Positions 34,868 through 43,027 of a DNA stretch of 47,017 nucleotides are shown here, piece after piece. The position numbers and the translations under genes were made by a program. Every line of letters starts with the position of its first letter. Positions within the stretch are counted from its first letter, which is position 1. The stretch covers positions 1 to 47,017 of the forward strand of contig JAPPGE010000053.1 of NCBI GenBank assembly GCA_028821455.1, read 5' to 3'. The notes under the pieces were generated by a model that saw only the letters and a program-made list of their open reading frames with translations, did not search any database and was not told where the DNA came from. Source of the DNA: a bacterium (lineage in GTDB: Bacteria; Pseudomonadota; Alphaproteobacteria; SP197).

Positions 34868-36715
34868 ATGCTGAACCGGTTTGCCCCGGCCCGATGGAAC
34901 GGGCGGCTTCCGATCACGGTCACGCTGGCGACTGCTGTCTCCCTCCTCGTTCTCGTATAGGTCGGCGGCGTGACAGGGCTCGGCATCTGGCTTGCCGGCA
35001 AGAACACGCTGGCGTTGCTGAGCGCCAACGCCAGCCGGAGCCTTGCCGACACGGTCGGCGGGATCGAACGGCATCTGCGGCCGGCTGAGGACCGGGCCCG
35101 CTTCATTGCCGGGCGCATCGAGGCGGGTACGGTCAACCCGGAAGACCGCAAGCGGTTCGGTCTTTTGCTGACGGGCGCGCTCGCGGACGTACCGCAGATT
35201 GAGTCGGTGGCCCTCTTCGGACCCGGGCTGACATCCTTCTTTGCCGCGCGCCGCGGAGACGACCGCTTTGAGCTGGGCGAAGTGGACCATGCGGGTGACG
35301 CGAGGTTCAGCAGCTAACTGGCGGCGATGCCGGACGAGCCGCACTGGACGGCGCCGTTCTGGATCGAGCGGCATCGAGGGACCTTTTTCAGCCGGGCCTA
35401 TCCGATCTGGCTCAACGACAGGTTTGTCGGGGCCGTGGTCGCGACAGCATCGGTGCGGGAACTGTCGTCCTGGGTCCGCGAGGTCGGCAGGGACGATCCG
35501 GGCACGCGCTTCGTCCTCTACGTCCGCGCCCGGGTGTTGGCCCATCCGCTGATGGTCGAGGGCTATCCCGGTCTTTCGCTCGACAACTCGCTGTTCCGTC
35601 TGGCGGGGTTCCGGAATCCCGTCCTGGCGGCGATATGGCGGCAGGAGAGTCGCACCGAGATGGTGGTTCCGCTCGCCCAGGGGATGCACGGACACGGGAC
35701 GCGGGTCGGCGGGGGAGGACCATGTCTTCATGTGCCGCCACCTGCAAGGCTTCGGACCGGAGCCGCTGACCGCCGGCTTCTGCCATATCGAGGATGTCGG
35801 GACCGAGTATCGCCGAATGATCGTCGCCCTGATCGCCGGCAACGCCGCGCTCGCGCTGTCGGTCGTTGCCGCCGTCATCCTCGGCCAGCGCATCGCCGCC
35901 CCATCGCGCGGATTTCCGCGGCGGCGGGACAGGTCCGCGCCCTCGACATCAGCGAGATCGACGATCTTCCGGCGAGCGTGTTCCGCGAACTGGACCGGCA
36001 GTCAAGATCGTTCAACGCCATGCTGCGCGCACTGCGCTGGTTCGAGGTCCACATTCCGAAGAAGGTCGTGGAGCGGCTGGTCAAGCGCGGCTACATCGAC
36101 GACACGATGTCCTCGGTGTGCGACATCACCGTGATGTTCACCGACATCGCAGGCTTTTCGTCGGTCGCCGAAAACCTGTCGGCCCCCGAAGTCGCCGCCC
36201 TGGTCAACCGCCACTTCGCAATCGTCGCCGGCTGCATCGAGGCCGAGGACGGTACGGTCGACAAGTTCATCGGCGATTCGGTGATGGCCTTCTTGGGCGC
36301 GCCGGACGCCCAGCCGGATGCCGCCGAACGGGCCTGCCGGGCAGCCCTGGCGATCGCCGACGGCATCCGGCGGGAGAATCTCCAGCGCCGGACCGTAGGC
36401 CAGGCGGGGCTCGGCATTCGCATCGGCGTCCATTCCGGCAGAGCCACCGTCGGCAACATCGGCGTGCCGGGCCGCATCAACTACACGATCATCGGCAACG
36501 CGGTGAACGTCAGCCAGCGCCTCGAGCAGCTCGGCAGGACGCTGTATCCCGAAGGCAGCGAGACTGCGATGCTGATCAGCGGCACCACGGCCGCGAAACT
36601 GGGCCGGGAGTTCCATCCGGTGCCGGCAGGCAGGCACCCCGTCAAGGGGCGCGCTGGCGAGGTCGACGTCTTCAGACTGGGCTATTCAAGGACGCTGCCT
36701 GCCAGCGGGCCTTGA
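34868..36715 (+). pseudogene. class III adenylate/guanylate cyclase, multiply broken
   Basis: The original gene starts at ATG 34868 (MLNRFAPARWNGRLPITVTL). It encodes an N-terminal membrane segment, a periplasmic sensor region, a second membrane segment (ALSVVAAVILGQRIAA), a HAMP-like linker and a C-terminal cyclase domain. The cyclase part looks complete: VMFTDIAGFSS with the first metal-binding Asp, KFIGDSVMAFLGAP with the second, and NAVNVSQRL with the transition-state Asn/Arg. Damage is heavy: TAG at 34958-34960, TAA at 35315-35317, and a stretch from about 35710 to 35905 in the wrong frame between two compensating shifts. The 462-aa frame from 35327 could still make a protein, but with a scrambled membrane segment. 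Confidence 0.88.
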
Positions 36716-37077
36716 CGTCAAACGCGATTCTGTGCTCCGGCGCGACGGCCTGGGCGCATCGGAAGCGAAGTCCGGATTGCTGCGTGAGGTGCCCGTTGCG
36801 GGCGCGGTTTCGGCATTCCGGGAGGATGCGCCAGCTCCCGAAGCGGAACTGCTGCCGGGCGGCCATACACTGAGGGCGTCGGCCGGCGAAATCAGTTCTT
36901 GGATCGAGGAACTGCGCAGCATGGTCGCAGTGAACGACAAGGAACTGCACAGTGGCTCGAAGCAGACTGAAGACTGGCGGAAGATAGAGGTCCCGGCGGT
37001 CGGGCGCAGGAATGGCACCCCACCGGTCGCATGGGCGCCAGTGGATGTTCAGAACCAAGTTATCATCCGGTGCACCG
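36716..37077. other. no recognisable gene
   Basis: About 360 bases between the cyclase and recombinase pseudogenes. A plus-strand frame from 36732 to 37100 (122 codons, with a stretch around ISSWIEELRSMVAVNDKEL) is open and looks moderately protein-like but matches nothing I know. It is left uncalled. Confidence 0.35.
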
Positions 37078-37260
37078 TCAATCGATCACCGATTTGCTGA
37101 GCATCCCCGAAATCACCCCACCGATCTTCTCGGCGGTGGCCTCGGTCGCGTGGACTCATGTGTGGGCATAGCGCAAGGTCTTGGTCGTCTGACTGTGAGC
37201 GAGAAGGAGAGCCACGACGGGAAGCAGCGTTCCCTGCATGACCGCATGACCATCAGCATA
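37078..37260 (-). pseudogene. tyrosine recombinase (phage-type integrase) C-terminal remnant
   Basis: The minus strand reads VMQGTLLPVVALLLAHSQTT then KTLRYAHT, an in-frame TGA, and VHATEATAEKIGGVISGML. This is the conserved tail of tyrosine recombinases, where LLGHSQxxxTxRYAH holds the box II histidine region and the catalytic tyrosine. The N-terminal catalytic parts are not recognisable upstream of about 37260. It lies 230 bp before cas3 and is probably scrap from the element that brought neighbouring genes. Confidence 0.75.
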
Positions 37261-37486
37261 CCCGATGTCCACGCGCTCCTTACGGGCTTGCATGTCGCGA
37301 AGTCTGATCGCACTGGAAAGCTTGGCCGGTAATGCCGTGTCCACGGTCTTTCGCGACGCCCTGATGCTGGAAGGCAACCCGTTTACCGAGTAGGTGCTGA
37401 TGTTGGCGTCACGCACGTCGGTGGCAATCTTGACGCCAATCGATGCAGGAGATCATGTGTAGTCGAGTGAGAGAAGGGGACAGGTC

Positions 37487-39751
37487 TTGCCCTACTACGC
37501 GCATAGCGACGATGACGATCAAGCAACATGGCATGGGTTGCGCGAACATCTGGTGGAGACAGGTACGGGGGCGGCCGAGTTTCTCGAATCGGTCGGATGC
37601 GGGGATCTGGCCCGAGCAGCGGGACTTTTGCATGATCTCGGAAAATACAGTCACGAGTTCCAGGCGCGGTTGATCGGGGGCCCGCCCTGCGACCACTCGA
37701 CGGCCGGCGCCAAAGTAGCCATTGACAGGTATGGCGACAGTGATGCCCGCAGGAGTTCAATCGGCAAGATGCTCGCCTACGCCATCGCGGGCCATCATGC
37801 GGGCCTGGCCGACGGGGTGAACGGACATGGTCCACTGGCGCTAGAGGACCGTCTGAAGGCGCAGATTCCGAAACTGGATCCGATTTGGGAACAGGAGATC
37901 GTGCTTCCCGGCCTCACATCGCCCCCCTTGAAGCCGCGCAACCGCGAGATGGCGGGATTCTGCGCGGCATTCGCGATCCGCATGATCTTTTCCGCGCTGG
38001 TGGATGCCGATTATCTCGACACCGAAGCGTGGTACGCCGGGCGCACATGCCATCCTGTGGCGCGGGGAGACAATCCTCCGCTTTCTGAACTATTGGCGCG
38101 TCTGGACGCCTATCTCGGTACACTGATGTCGAACGCCGGGGATACGGAACTGAACCGTCTACGCCGGAGGGTCGTTCTTCATGCGCGTTGCAAAGCGGCC
38201 GAAGTGCCGGGGTTGTTCAGCTTTACCGTACCGACAGGCGGCGGAAAGACTCTTTCATCATTGGCCTTTGCTCTCGAGCATGCCGTTCGTCATGGTCTCG
38301 CACGCGTGATCTATGTCATCCCCTACACAAGCATCATCGATCAGACAGCCCATGTGTTTCGCCAGGCACTCCGTGTGAACGGGGAAGATCCGGCTGAGTT
38401 CATCGTTGAGCATCACAGCGCCTTCGAAGAGGAGCAGATCCGCGAACGCGAAGCACAGCAGAAGTTGCGCCTCGCCACTGAGAACTGGGATGCGCCGGTC
38501 ATCATCACCACGGCGGTACAGTTCTTCGAGAGCCTGTTCGCCAATCGTCCATCGCAGTGCCGCAAGCTCCACAACATTGTCAACAGCGTGGTTATCCTCG
38601 ACGAAGCGCAGAACATGCCTTCAGGACTTCTGCGGCCCTGTGTCGCCGCACTTGACGAACTGGCCCGGAACTGGCGTGCCAGCATCGTACTCTGCACCGC
38701 GACCCAGCCCGCGCTTGCTGAAAAAGATGGTTTTCAGGGAGGACTGGAGGATCTTCGCGAGATTGCGCCCGATCCGAAGCACCTGCACCAAAGGTTGAAG
38801 CGAACCCGGATATGCCGACTATCGGAAGCGCTCACCGATGCCGAGTTGGCCGAACGGCTGCGCAGCGGATCGCAAAGACTGTGCATCGTTAACACCCGTC
38901 GCCATGCGCGGGATCTGTATGACGAGATCCGTGGTGAAGACGGGAGTTTTCATCTCAGCACCCTGATGTGTACGCGTCACAGAAACGAGGTGTTGGAGAC
39001 AGTGCGCCGACGCCTCACCGAGGACGCTCCTGTTCGTCTGATTGCCACGTCGTTGATTGAGGCGGGGATCGATATCGATTTCCCGGAAGTCTGGCGCGCC
39101 GAGGCCGGCCTGGAGTCAATCATTCAGGCGGCCGGGCGATGCAACCGGGAGGGCAGGGTTGCGACCGGCGATGTTTTCGTGTTCGAGCCGGCCGATGGCG
39201 ATGGCCGCAAGCCGCCAGCTGGTATTCCGAAACTTGCCGCTGCCGCCCGCAGCATCATGCGCCGTCACCCGGACGATCCGGCCGCTCCGGTGGCGATCCG
39301 AGAGTATTTCCGGAGAGTATACTGGATAGAAGGCAGAGAGTCGCTGGATGAGAACGCCGTTCTCGAGAAACTGCGGGAAAGATTGCAGAGTTTCGACTTT
39401 CCGTTCGCAACCATCGCGCGTGAGTTCCGCATGATCGATAACGGGATGGTTCCAATCATTGTTCCGTATCGTGGCGCGAAGAACGACGACGCGACCGCCG
39501 AGGGACTGCTTCGCGGTCTGGAGTACATCGACCGCCCCGGCGGCATCGCCCGCTGCCTCCAGACCTACACGGTCCAGGTTCCACCCCGCGTCCGCCATGC
39601 ACTGCTTGACGCCGGTGCTGTGAGGTTCATTCGCGAAGAGGATTTCGGCGAGCAGTTCGCATGGCTGGAGAACCACGACATCTACCGGCAGGACATCGGA
39701 CTGACATGGGACGACCCGACCTTCCAGGAGGCCGAGTCCTTGATCATCTGA
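37487..39751 (+). CDS. cas3: CRISPR-associated nuclease-helicase Cas3, type I-C
   Basis: A 754-aa protein that is recruited by Cascade to unwind and shred target DNA. It probably starts at TTG 37487 behind GAAGGGGA. An N-terminal HD nuclease domain carries H49-D50 in LLHDLGKYSHEF, GHH at 102-104 and D173. The helicase has Walker A PTGGGKT at 249-255, DEAQ at 372-375, an ATSLIEAGIDID motif and QAAGRCNREG motif VI. The length is normal for I-C Cas3. It leads the cas genes, but unlike standard I-C operons it is separated from cas5 by 820 bp containing a degenerate mini-array and a HicA/HicB-like pair. Confidence 0.95.
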   Translation: MPYYAHSDDDDQATWHGLREHLVETGTGAAEFLESVGCGDLARAAGLLHDLGKYSHEFQARLIGGPPCDHSTAGAKVAIDRYGDSDARRSSIGKMLAYAIAGHHAGLADGVNGHGPLALEDRLKAQIPKLDPIWEQEIVLPGLTSPPLKPRNREMAGFCAAFAIRMIFSALVDADYLDTEAWYAGRTCHPVARGDNPPLSELLARLDAYLGTLMSNAGDTELNRLRRRVVLHARCKAAEVPGLFSFTVPTGGGKTLSSLAFALEHAVRHGLARVIYVIPYTSIIDQTAHVFRQALRVNGEDPAEFIVEHHSAFEEEQIREREAQQKLRLATENWDAPVIITTAVQFFESLFANRPSQCRKLHNIVNSVVILDEAQNMPSGLLRPCVAALDELARNWRASIVLCTATQPALAEKDGFQGGLEDLREIAPDPKHLHQRLKRTRICRLSEALTDAELAERLRSGSQRLCIVNTRRHARDLYDEIRGEDGSFHLSTLMCTRHRNEVLETVRRRLTEDAPVRLIATSLIEAGIDIDFPEVWRAEAGLESIIQAAGRCNREGRVATGDVFVFEPADGDGRKPPAGIPKLAAAARSIMRRHPDDPAAPVAIREYFRRVYWIEGRESLDENAVLEKLRERLQSFDFPFATIAREFRMIDNGMVPIIVPYRGAKNDDATAEGLLRGLEYIDRPGGIARCLQTYTVQVPPRVRHALLDAGAVRFIREEDFGEQFAWLENHDIYRQDIGLTWDDPTFQEAESLII

Positions 39752-39810
39752 TCCAATCAGCTATTGGGTTACTTGCAAGCAACGGAAAGCAAATGTTCTG
39801 TTCTGTGGCC

Positions 39811-39912
39811 GTCTTCGTTCGGTGAAGGGCGGAGTGGATTGAAACCGTTGATTGCAAGCAAGTCTTCTGAGACGTCGTCCCCGGCGACAAGGCCGGGGGC
39901 GAGGATTTCGAC
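39811..39912 (+). CRISPR. degenerate two-repeat mini-array with one 34-nt pseudo-spacer
   Basis: Two diverged copies of the locus repeat surround one spacer-sized segment. Copy A (39811-39845) ends in TGGATTGAAAC, nearly identical to the canonical 3' handle, and keeps a short CTTC/GAAG stem. Copy B (39880-39912) matches 13 of the last 18 canonical bases and ends GGATTTCGAC. It retains a 7-bp hairpin CCCCGGC/GCCGGGG (39879-39885, 39892-39898). The pseudo-spacer 39846-39879 is 34 nt, the same as spacers of the main array (33-35). It sits 25 bp before a HicA toxin gene in the cas operon. Cas5d could plausibly process it into one crRNA-like guide. Confidence 0.6.
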
Positions 39913-39937
39913 TCTCCGAGTCTGGAGGTGGTCGTGA

Positions 39938-40144
39938 ATGAAGGTCCGGGATGTGCTGCGCCTCTTGCGGGCGAACGGTTTCACCCTCGAGCGACAGACC
40001 GGAAGCCATCGTCAGTTGATAGGTGTTGTGGGCGGTCGGCGAAGACTGGTCACCGTAGCGGGTCAGGAAGGCGACGACATCCGATCAGGAACCTTGGCCG
40101 CGATCCGGCGACAATCCGGTTTGCCGAGGCGGCTGTTCCGCTAA
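39938..40144 (+). CDS. hicA: HicA-type mRNA interferase toxin
   Basis: A 68-aa protein starting at ATG 39938 behind GGAGGTG. Residues 1-28 (MKVRDVLRLLRANGFTLERQ then TGSHRQL) carry the HicA double-stranded-RNA-binding-like fold with the catalytic histidine in GSHRQ. The C-terminal IRSGTLAAIRRQSGL is typical. The length is normal. HicA cleaves mRNA and stops growth unless bound by HicB. Here it is inside the cas operon, right behind the degenerate mini-array, and its likely partner is on the opposite strand, an unusual arrangement. Its expression may depend on the cas3 transcript or on a promoter in 39752-39937. Confidence 0.8.
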   Translation: MKVRDVLRLLRANGFTLERQTGSHRQLIGVVGGRRRLVTVAGQEGDDIRSGTLAAIRRQSGLPRRLFR

Positions 40145-40467
40145 GCCGGGATGGACATGTGTGGGCGAAAGAGAAAACCGTGCGACCGCTGTCGGCCGAA
40201 AAGGCTCTGGAAGAACGCCATGACCGAGAGCTTGACGCGGACATGCCACGGGGAACGACGGGAAAGGAAGGCTGTCCGTTCCTCGGCGGGCAGATCGGCA
40301 ATGGTCTCCAGATACATTTCAATCGCAGTGGCGAGAGAGGATCTGGCCTCATCGAAAGACACGCCCTGAACCGCAATGTCGAGATCGACGCAGATCGCCT
40401 GCCATCCCATTCCATCACCATAGGCGTAGCATCGAAGCTCTCGTTCCATATCAATGCTCTCCACCAC
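40141..40467 (-). CDS. HicB-like protein, convergent with hicA
   Basis: A 108-aa protein starting at ATG 40467, with 40449 (MERELRCYAYG) as an alternative. The segment GWQAICVDLDIAVQGVSFDE then ARSSLATAIEMYLE has the partly degraded RNase-H-like fold pattern of HicB antitoxins. The tail is basic and helical (RSPWHVRVKLSVMAFFQSL). No clear DNA-binding domain is seen. Its 3' end overlaps hicA by 4 bases on the other strand, and its start is 104 bp from the cas5 start, so it shares an upstream region with cas5. It may neutralise HicA; tail-to-tail orientation is atypical, so the pairing is inferred. Confidence 0.65.
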   Translation of the reverse strand: MVESIDMERELRCYAYGDGMGWQAICVDLDIAVQGVSFDEARSSLATAIEMYLETIADLPAEERTAFLSRRSPWHVRVKLSVMAFFQSLFGRQRSHGFLFRPHMSIPA

Positions 40468-40571
40468 AATCTCACGCCCGAACTATCCGGCGTGCTGTTC
40501 TATCGGTACAACTTACCACTGGTGACGAGGGCGAGTAAACCGCCGAACCAACTTCGGAAAGGATCTCCTCA

Positions 40572-41243
40572 ATGCCGTATGGAGTAAAGCTCCATGTCTG
40601 GGGCGAGTATGCCTGCTTCACGCGGCCCGAGATGAAGGTCGAGCGGGTCTCCTACGATGTGATGACGCCGTCGGCCGCGCGTGGTGTATTGGAGGCGATT
40701 CACTGGAAGCCCGCAATCCGCTGGGAGGTCGATCGCATCCACGTTCTTAACCCGATCCGCTTCGAGACGCTGCGCCGCAACGAGGTAGGCCACAAGATCC
40801 CAGCGACGAACGTCGACAGGGCGATGAGCGCCGGCTCGACCGACGGCTTGCGGATCGTTGTCGAGGAGGATCGCCAGCAGCGGGCTGCAACCCTGTTGCG
40901 CGACGTCGGCTATGTGATCGAGGCTCATTTCGTGCTGACCGGCGCGGCAGAGCCGGATGATACCGAGGCCAAGCATCTGTCCATGTTCAATCGCCGCGCC
41001 GCCAAGGGGCAGTGCTTTCACCGGCCCTATCTCGGAACCCGCGAATTCACGGCTGATTTCACCTTGGTAGAAGACGTGATGCCGGAATCCAGGTTGTCAG
41101 CGAGCGAGCGGAACCGCGACCTCGGCTGGATGCTGTACGACATGAACTACGAAGACAATACGACGCCGCTGTTCTTCCGAGCCCGTCTTGCCGACGGCGC
41201 GATTGAGATTCCGTCCAGGGATTCGACGGAGATCAGAACATGA
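40572..41243 (+). CDS. cas5: Cas5 (Cas5d/Cas5c) crRNA-processing endoribonuclease, type I-C
   Basis: A 223-aa RAMP protein starting at ATG 40572. In type I-C it replaces Cas6: it cuts pre-crRNA 3' of the hairpin, leaving an 11-nt 5' handle, and then caps Cascade. The opening YGVKLHVWGEYACFTRPEMK, then SYDVMTPSAARGVLEAIHWK and RGTREF-like AKGQCFHRPYLGTREF are standard for the family. Length is normal. Its stop overlaps the cas8c start (ATGA). It may be driven by its own promoter in 40468-40571, shared with the divergent HicB-like gene. Confidence 0.95.
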   Translation: MPYGVKLHVWGEYACFTRPEMKVERVSYDVMTPSAARGVLEAIHWKPAIRWEVDRIHVLNPIRFETLRRNEVGHKIPATNVDRAMSAGSTDGLRIVVEEDRQQRAATLLRDVGYVIEAHFVLTGAAEPDDTEAKHLSMFNRRAAKGQCFHRPYLGTREFTADFTLVEDVMPESRLSASERNRDLGWMLYDMNYEDNTTPLFFRARLADGAIEIPSRDSTEIRT

Positions 41244-43024
41244 CCATTCTGCAGGCTCTCTCGGATCATTACGACCGCCTCGCGTCACGGGATGAGGTGC
41301 CACCCTACGGCTATTCGAACGAGAAAATCTCCTTCGCCATTCTGCTGTCGTCGGAAGGTCGCGCTGTTGATGTTCAGCCGCTGTTGGATGTGTCGGGAAG
41401 GAAGCCGCGACCCAGCCTCCGGCTGGTTCCACAGCCGGTGAAGCGTACTTCCGGAATCGCATCCAATTTCCTGTGGGACAAGACTGCCTATGCGCTGGGC
41501 GTCAAGCGCGATATCGAGCTTGAAAGGCCGATTCCGGCCGAACGCGAGCATGCGGCGTTCAAAGCGTTTCACGCGACGATGCTCTCGGAATCGGAAGATG
41601 AGGGACTTCGGGCACTCATGGCGTTCCTGGACACCTGGCGACCGGAGAGCTACGACGAACTGAGCCATGCCGAGGAGATGTTGGGCACGAACGTCGTCTT
41701 TCAGTTGGACGACGGGACGTTGGAGTTTCTGCACGACCGGCCGGTGGCGCAACAGATTTGGGCGAATCGACCCAGCCAACATGATGCAGATGGATTGTGC
41801 CTGGTTACCGGCAATCGTCGACCTGTCGCGCGCCTGCATCCGACCGTGAAAGGCGTGCGTGGGACGCAATCGTCGGGGGCATCGATCGTGTCCTTCAATC
41901 TTGACGCATTCGAGTCCTTTGCCAAGCGGCAGGGTGCCAACGCGCCGGTCTCGGAACGCGCTGCATTCGCCTATACGACAGCGCTGAACACAATGCTGGC
42001 GTCGGGCAGTCGGTGCCGGATCCAAATCGGCGATGCGACGACAGTATTCTGGGCCGAGACCGCAGATCCGGCCTTGGCGGATGCGGTTGAGAACCTGTTC
42101 TCGATAATGATCGTCGAAAGGCCGAGCGATCAGAGTGAGGCCGCAGAGGTCAGAAACAAGCTTGAAGCCATTGCCGAAGGTCGCCCGCTGGCTGATACCG
42201 CACCCAATGTCAGAGAGGACACACGCATCCATGTGCTCGGCTTGGCCCCAAACGCGGCGCGACTGTCGATCCGGTTCTGGCATGTGGACAGCATTGGCGT
42301 GCTTGCGGACCGGATCGAGGAGCACTGGCGCGACTTCCAACTCGAACCGCCACCCTGGACACTGCCGCCGCCTGTCTGGCAGCTGCTCTACGAGACTGCG
42401 GCGCAGCGCAAAGCAGAGAACATTCCACCGACGCTCGGCGGGACGCTGATGCGCGCGATCCTGGCGGGCGGGCGCTATCCCCATGCGCTGCTTGCAGCCG
42501 TAGTGGCACGGGTCCGCGCGGACAAACGCATCAACGGTGGGCGCGCAGCGATTTGCAAGGCGGTTCTCGCGCGTGACCACCGCCTGAACTTCGAAGAGGA
42601 GGATGCCCCTGTGGCACTGCACGAAGACAGCGGCAACGTAGCGTACAACCTCGGGCGTCTGTTTGCCGCTTACGCCTATGCCGAAAAAAGTCTTGCCGAA
42701 CGAAACGCCACCATTCGGGACAAGTATGCCGGCACCGCCTCGGCGACACCGTTCAGAGTGTTTCCCGTCCTGATGCGCGGTTATGAACATAATCGAGCCG
42801 GTCTTGCCAAGGCTGGTGGCAGGAAGACTGGTGCTGGTGTGCGGGCAGAGCAAGCGGTCAGACAGATCATCGAACTGCTTCCGGGGGACTGCGACTTGCC
42901 TCAGTCGCTGAGGCTTGAAGAGCAGGCCCGGTTTTTCATTGGCTACTACCATCAAGAACAGGCGTTCTATACCAAGCGCGATTCCGAAGAGTCTCGAGAA
43001 CAACCTGCTGAATTGGAGGACTGA
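41240..43024 (+). CDS. cas8c: Cas8c (Csd1) large Cascade subunit
   Basis: A 594-aa large subunit of type I-C Cascade that recognises the PAM and helps recruit Cas3. It begins MTILQALSDHYDRLASRDEV, with the conserved PPYGYSNEKISFAI, and has the VLGLAPNAARLSIRFW stretch seen across Csd1 proteins. The length is typical. Start ATG 41240 overlaps the cas5 stop by 4 bases. The C-terminal helical domain (from about residue 458) doubles as the separately translated small subunit (see 42611-43024). Confidence 0.95.
   Translation: MTILQALSDHYDRLASRDEVPPYGYSNEKISFAILLSSEGRAVDVQPLLDVSGRKPRPSLRLVPQPVKRTSGIASNFLWDKTAYALGVKRDIELERPIPAEREHAAFKAFHATMLSESEDEGLRALMAFLDTWRPESYDELSHAEEMLGTNVVFQLDDGTLEFLHDRPVAQQIWANRPSQHDADGLCLVTGNRRPVARLHPTVKGVRGTQSSGASIVSFNLDAFESFAKRQGANAPVSERAAFAYTTALNTMLASGSRCRIQIGDATTVFWAETADPALADAVENLFSIMIVERPSDQSEAAEVRNKLEAIAEGRPLADTAPNVREDTRIHVLGLAPNAARLSIRFWHVDSIGVLADRIEEHWRDFQLEPPPWTLPPPVWQLLYETAAQRKAENIPPTLGGTLMRAILAGGRYPHALLAAVVARVRADKRINGGRAAICKAVLARDHRLNFEEEDAPVALHEDSGNVAYNLGRLFAAYAYAEKSLAERNATIRDKYAGTASATPFRVFPVLMRGYEHNRAGLAKAGGRKTGAGVRAEQAVRQIIELLPGDCDLPQSLRLEEQARFFIGYYHQEQAFYTKRDSEESREQPAELED
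42611..43024 (+). CDS. cas11c: Cas11c small subunit from an internal start in cas8c
   Basis: A perfect AGGAGG at 42597-42602 is followed after 8 bases by an in-frame GTG at 42611, inside cas8c (codon 458). Initiation there yields 137 aa, VALHEDSGNVAYNLGRLFAA onward, a helical protein of the size expected for Cas11. Type I-C systems are known to make Cas11c by internal translation of cas8c, and Cascade needs it to stabilise the R-loop. The start is predicted; no protein evidence is available from the sequence. Confidence 0.75.
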   Translation: MALHEDSGNVAYNLGRLFAAYAYAEKSLAERNATIRDKYAGTASATPFRVFPVLMRGYEHNRAGLAKAGGRKTGAGVRAEQAVRQIIELLPGDCDLPQSLRLEEQARFFIGYYHQEQAFYTKRDSEESREQPAELED

Positions 43025-43027
43025 TCA

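Noticed and set aside
39773..39861. The two TTGCAAGCAA copies as att sites of an inserted hicA cassette
   Set aside because: They are only 10 bp, do not flank hicA, and one lies within the pseudo-spacer; a guide-target relation is the simpler reading, though untested.
39879..39898. Strong CCCCGGC/GCCGGGG hairpin read as a rho-independent terminator after cas3
   Set aside because: No T-run follows on either strand and it coincides with the hairpin position of a degenerate CRISPR repeat, which explains it better.
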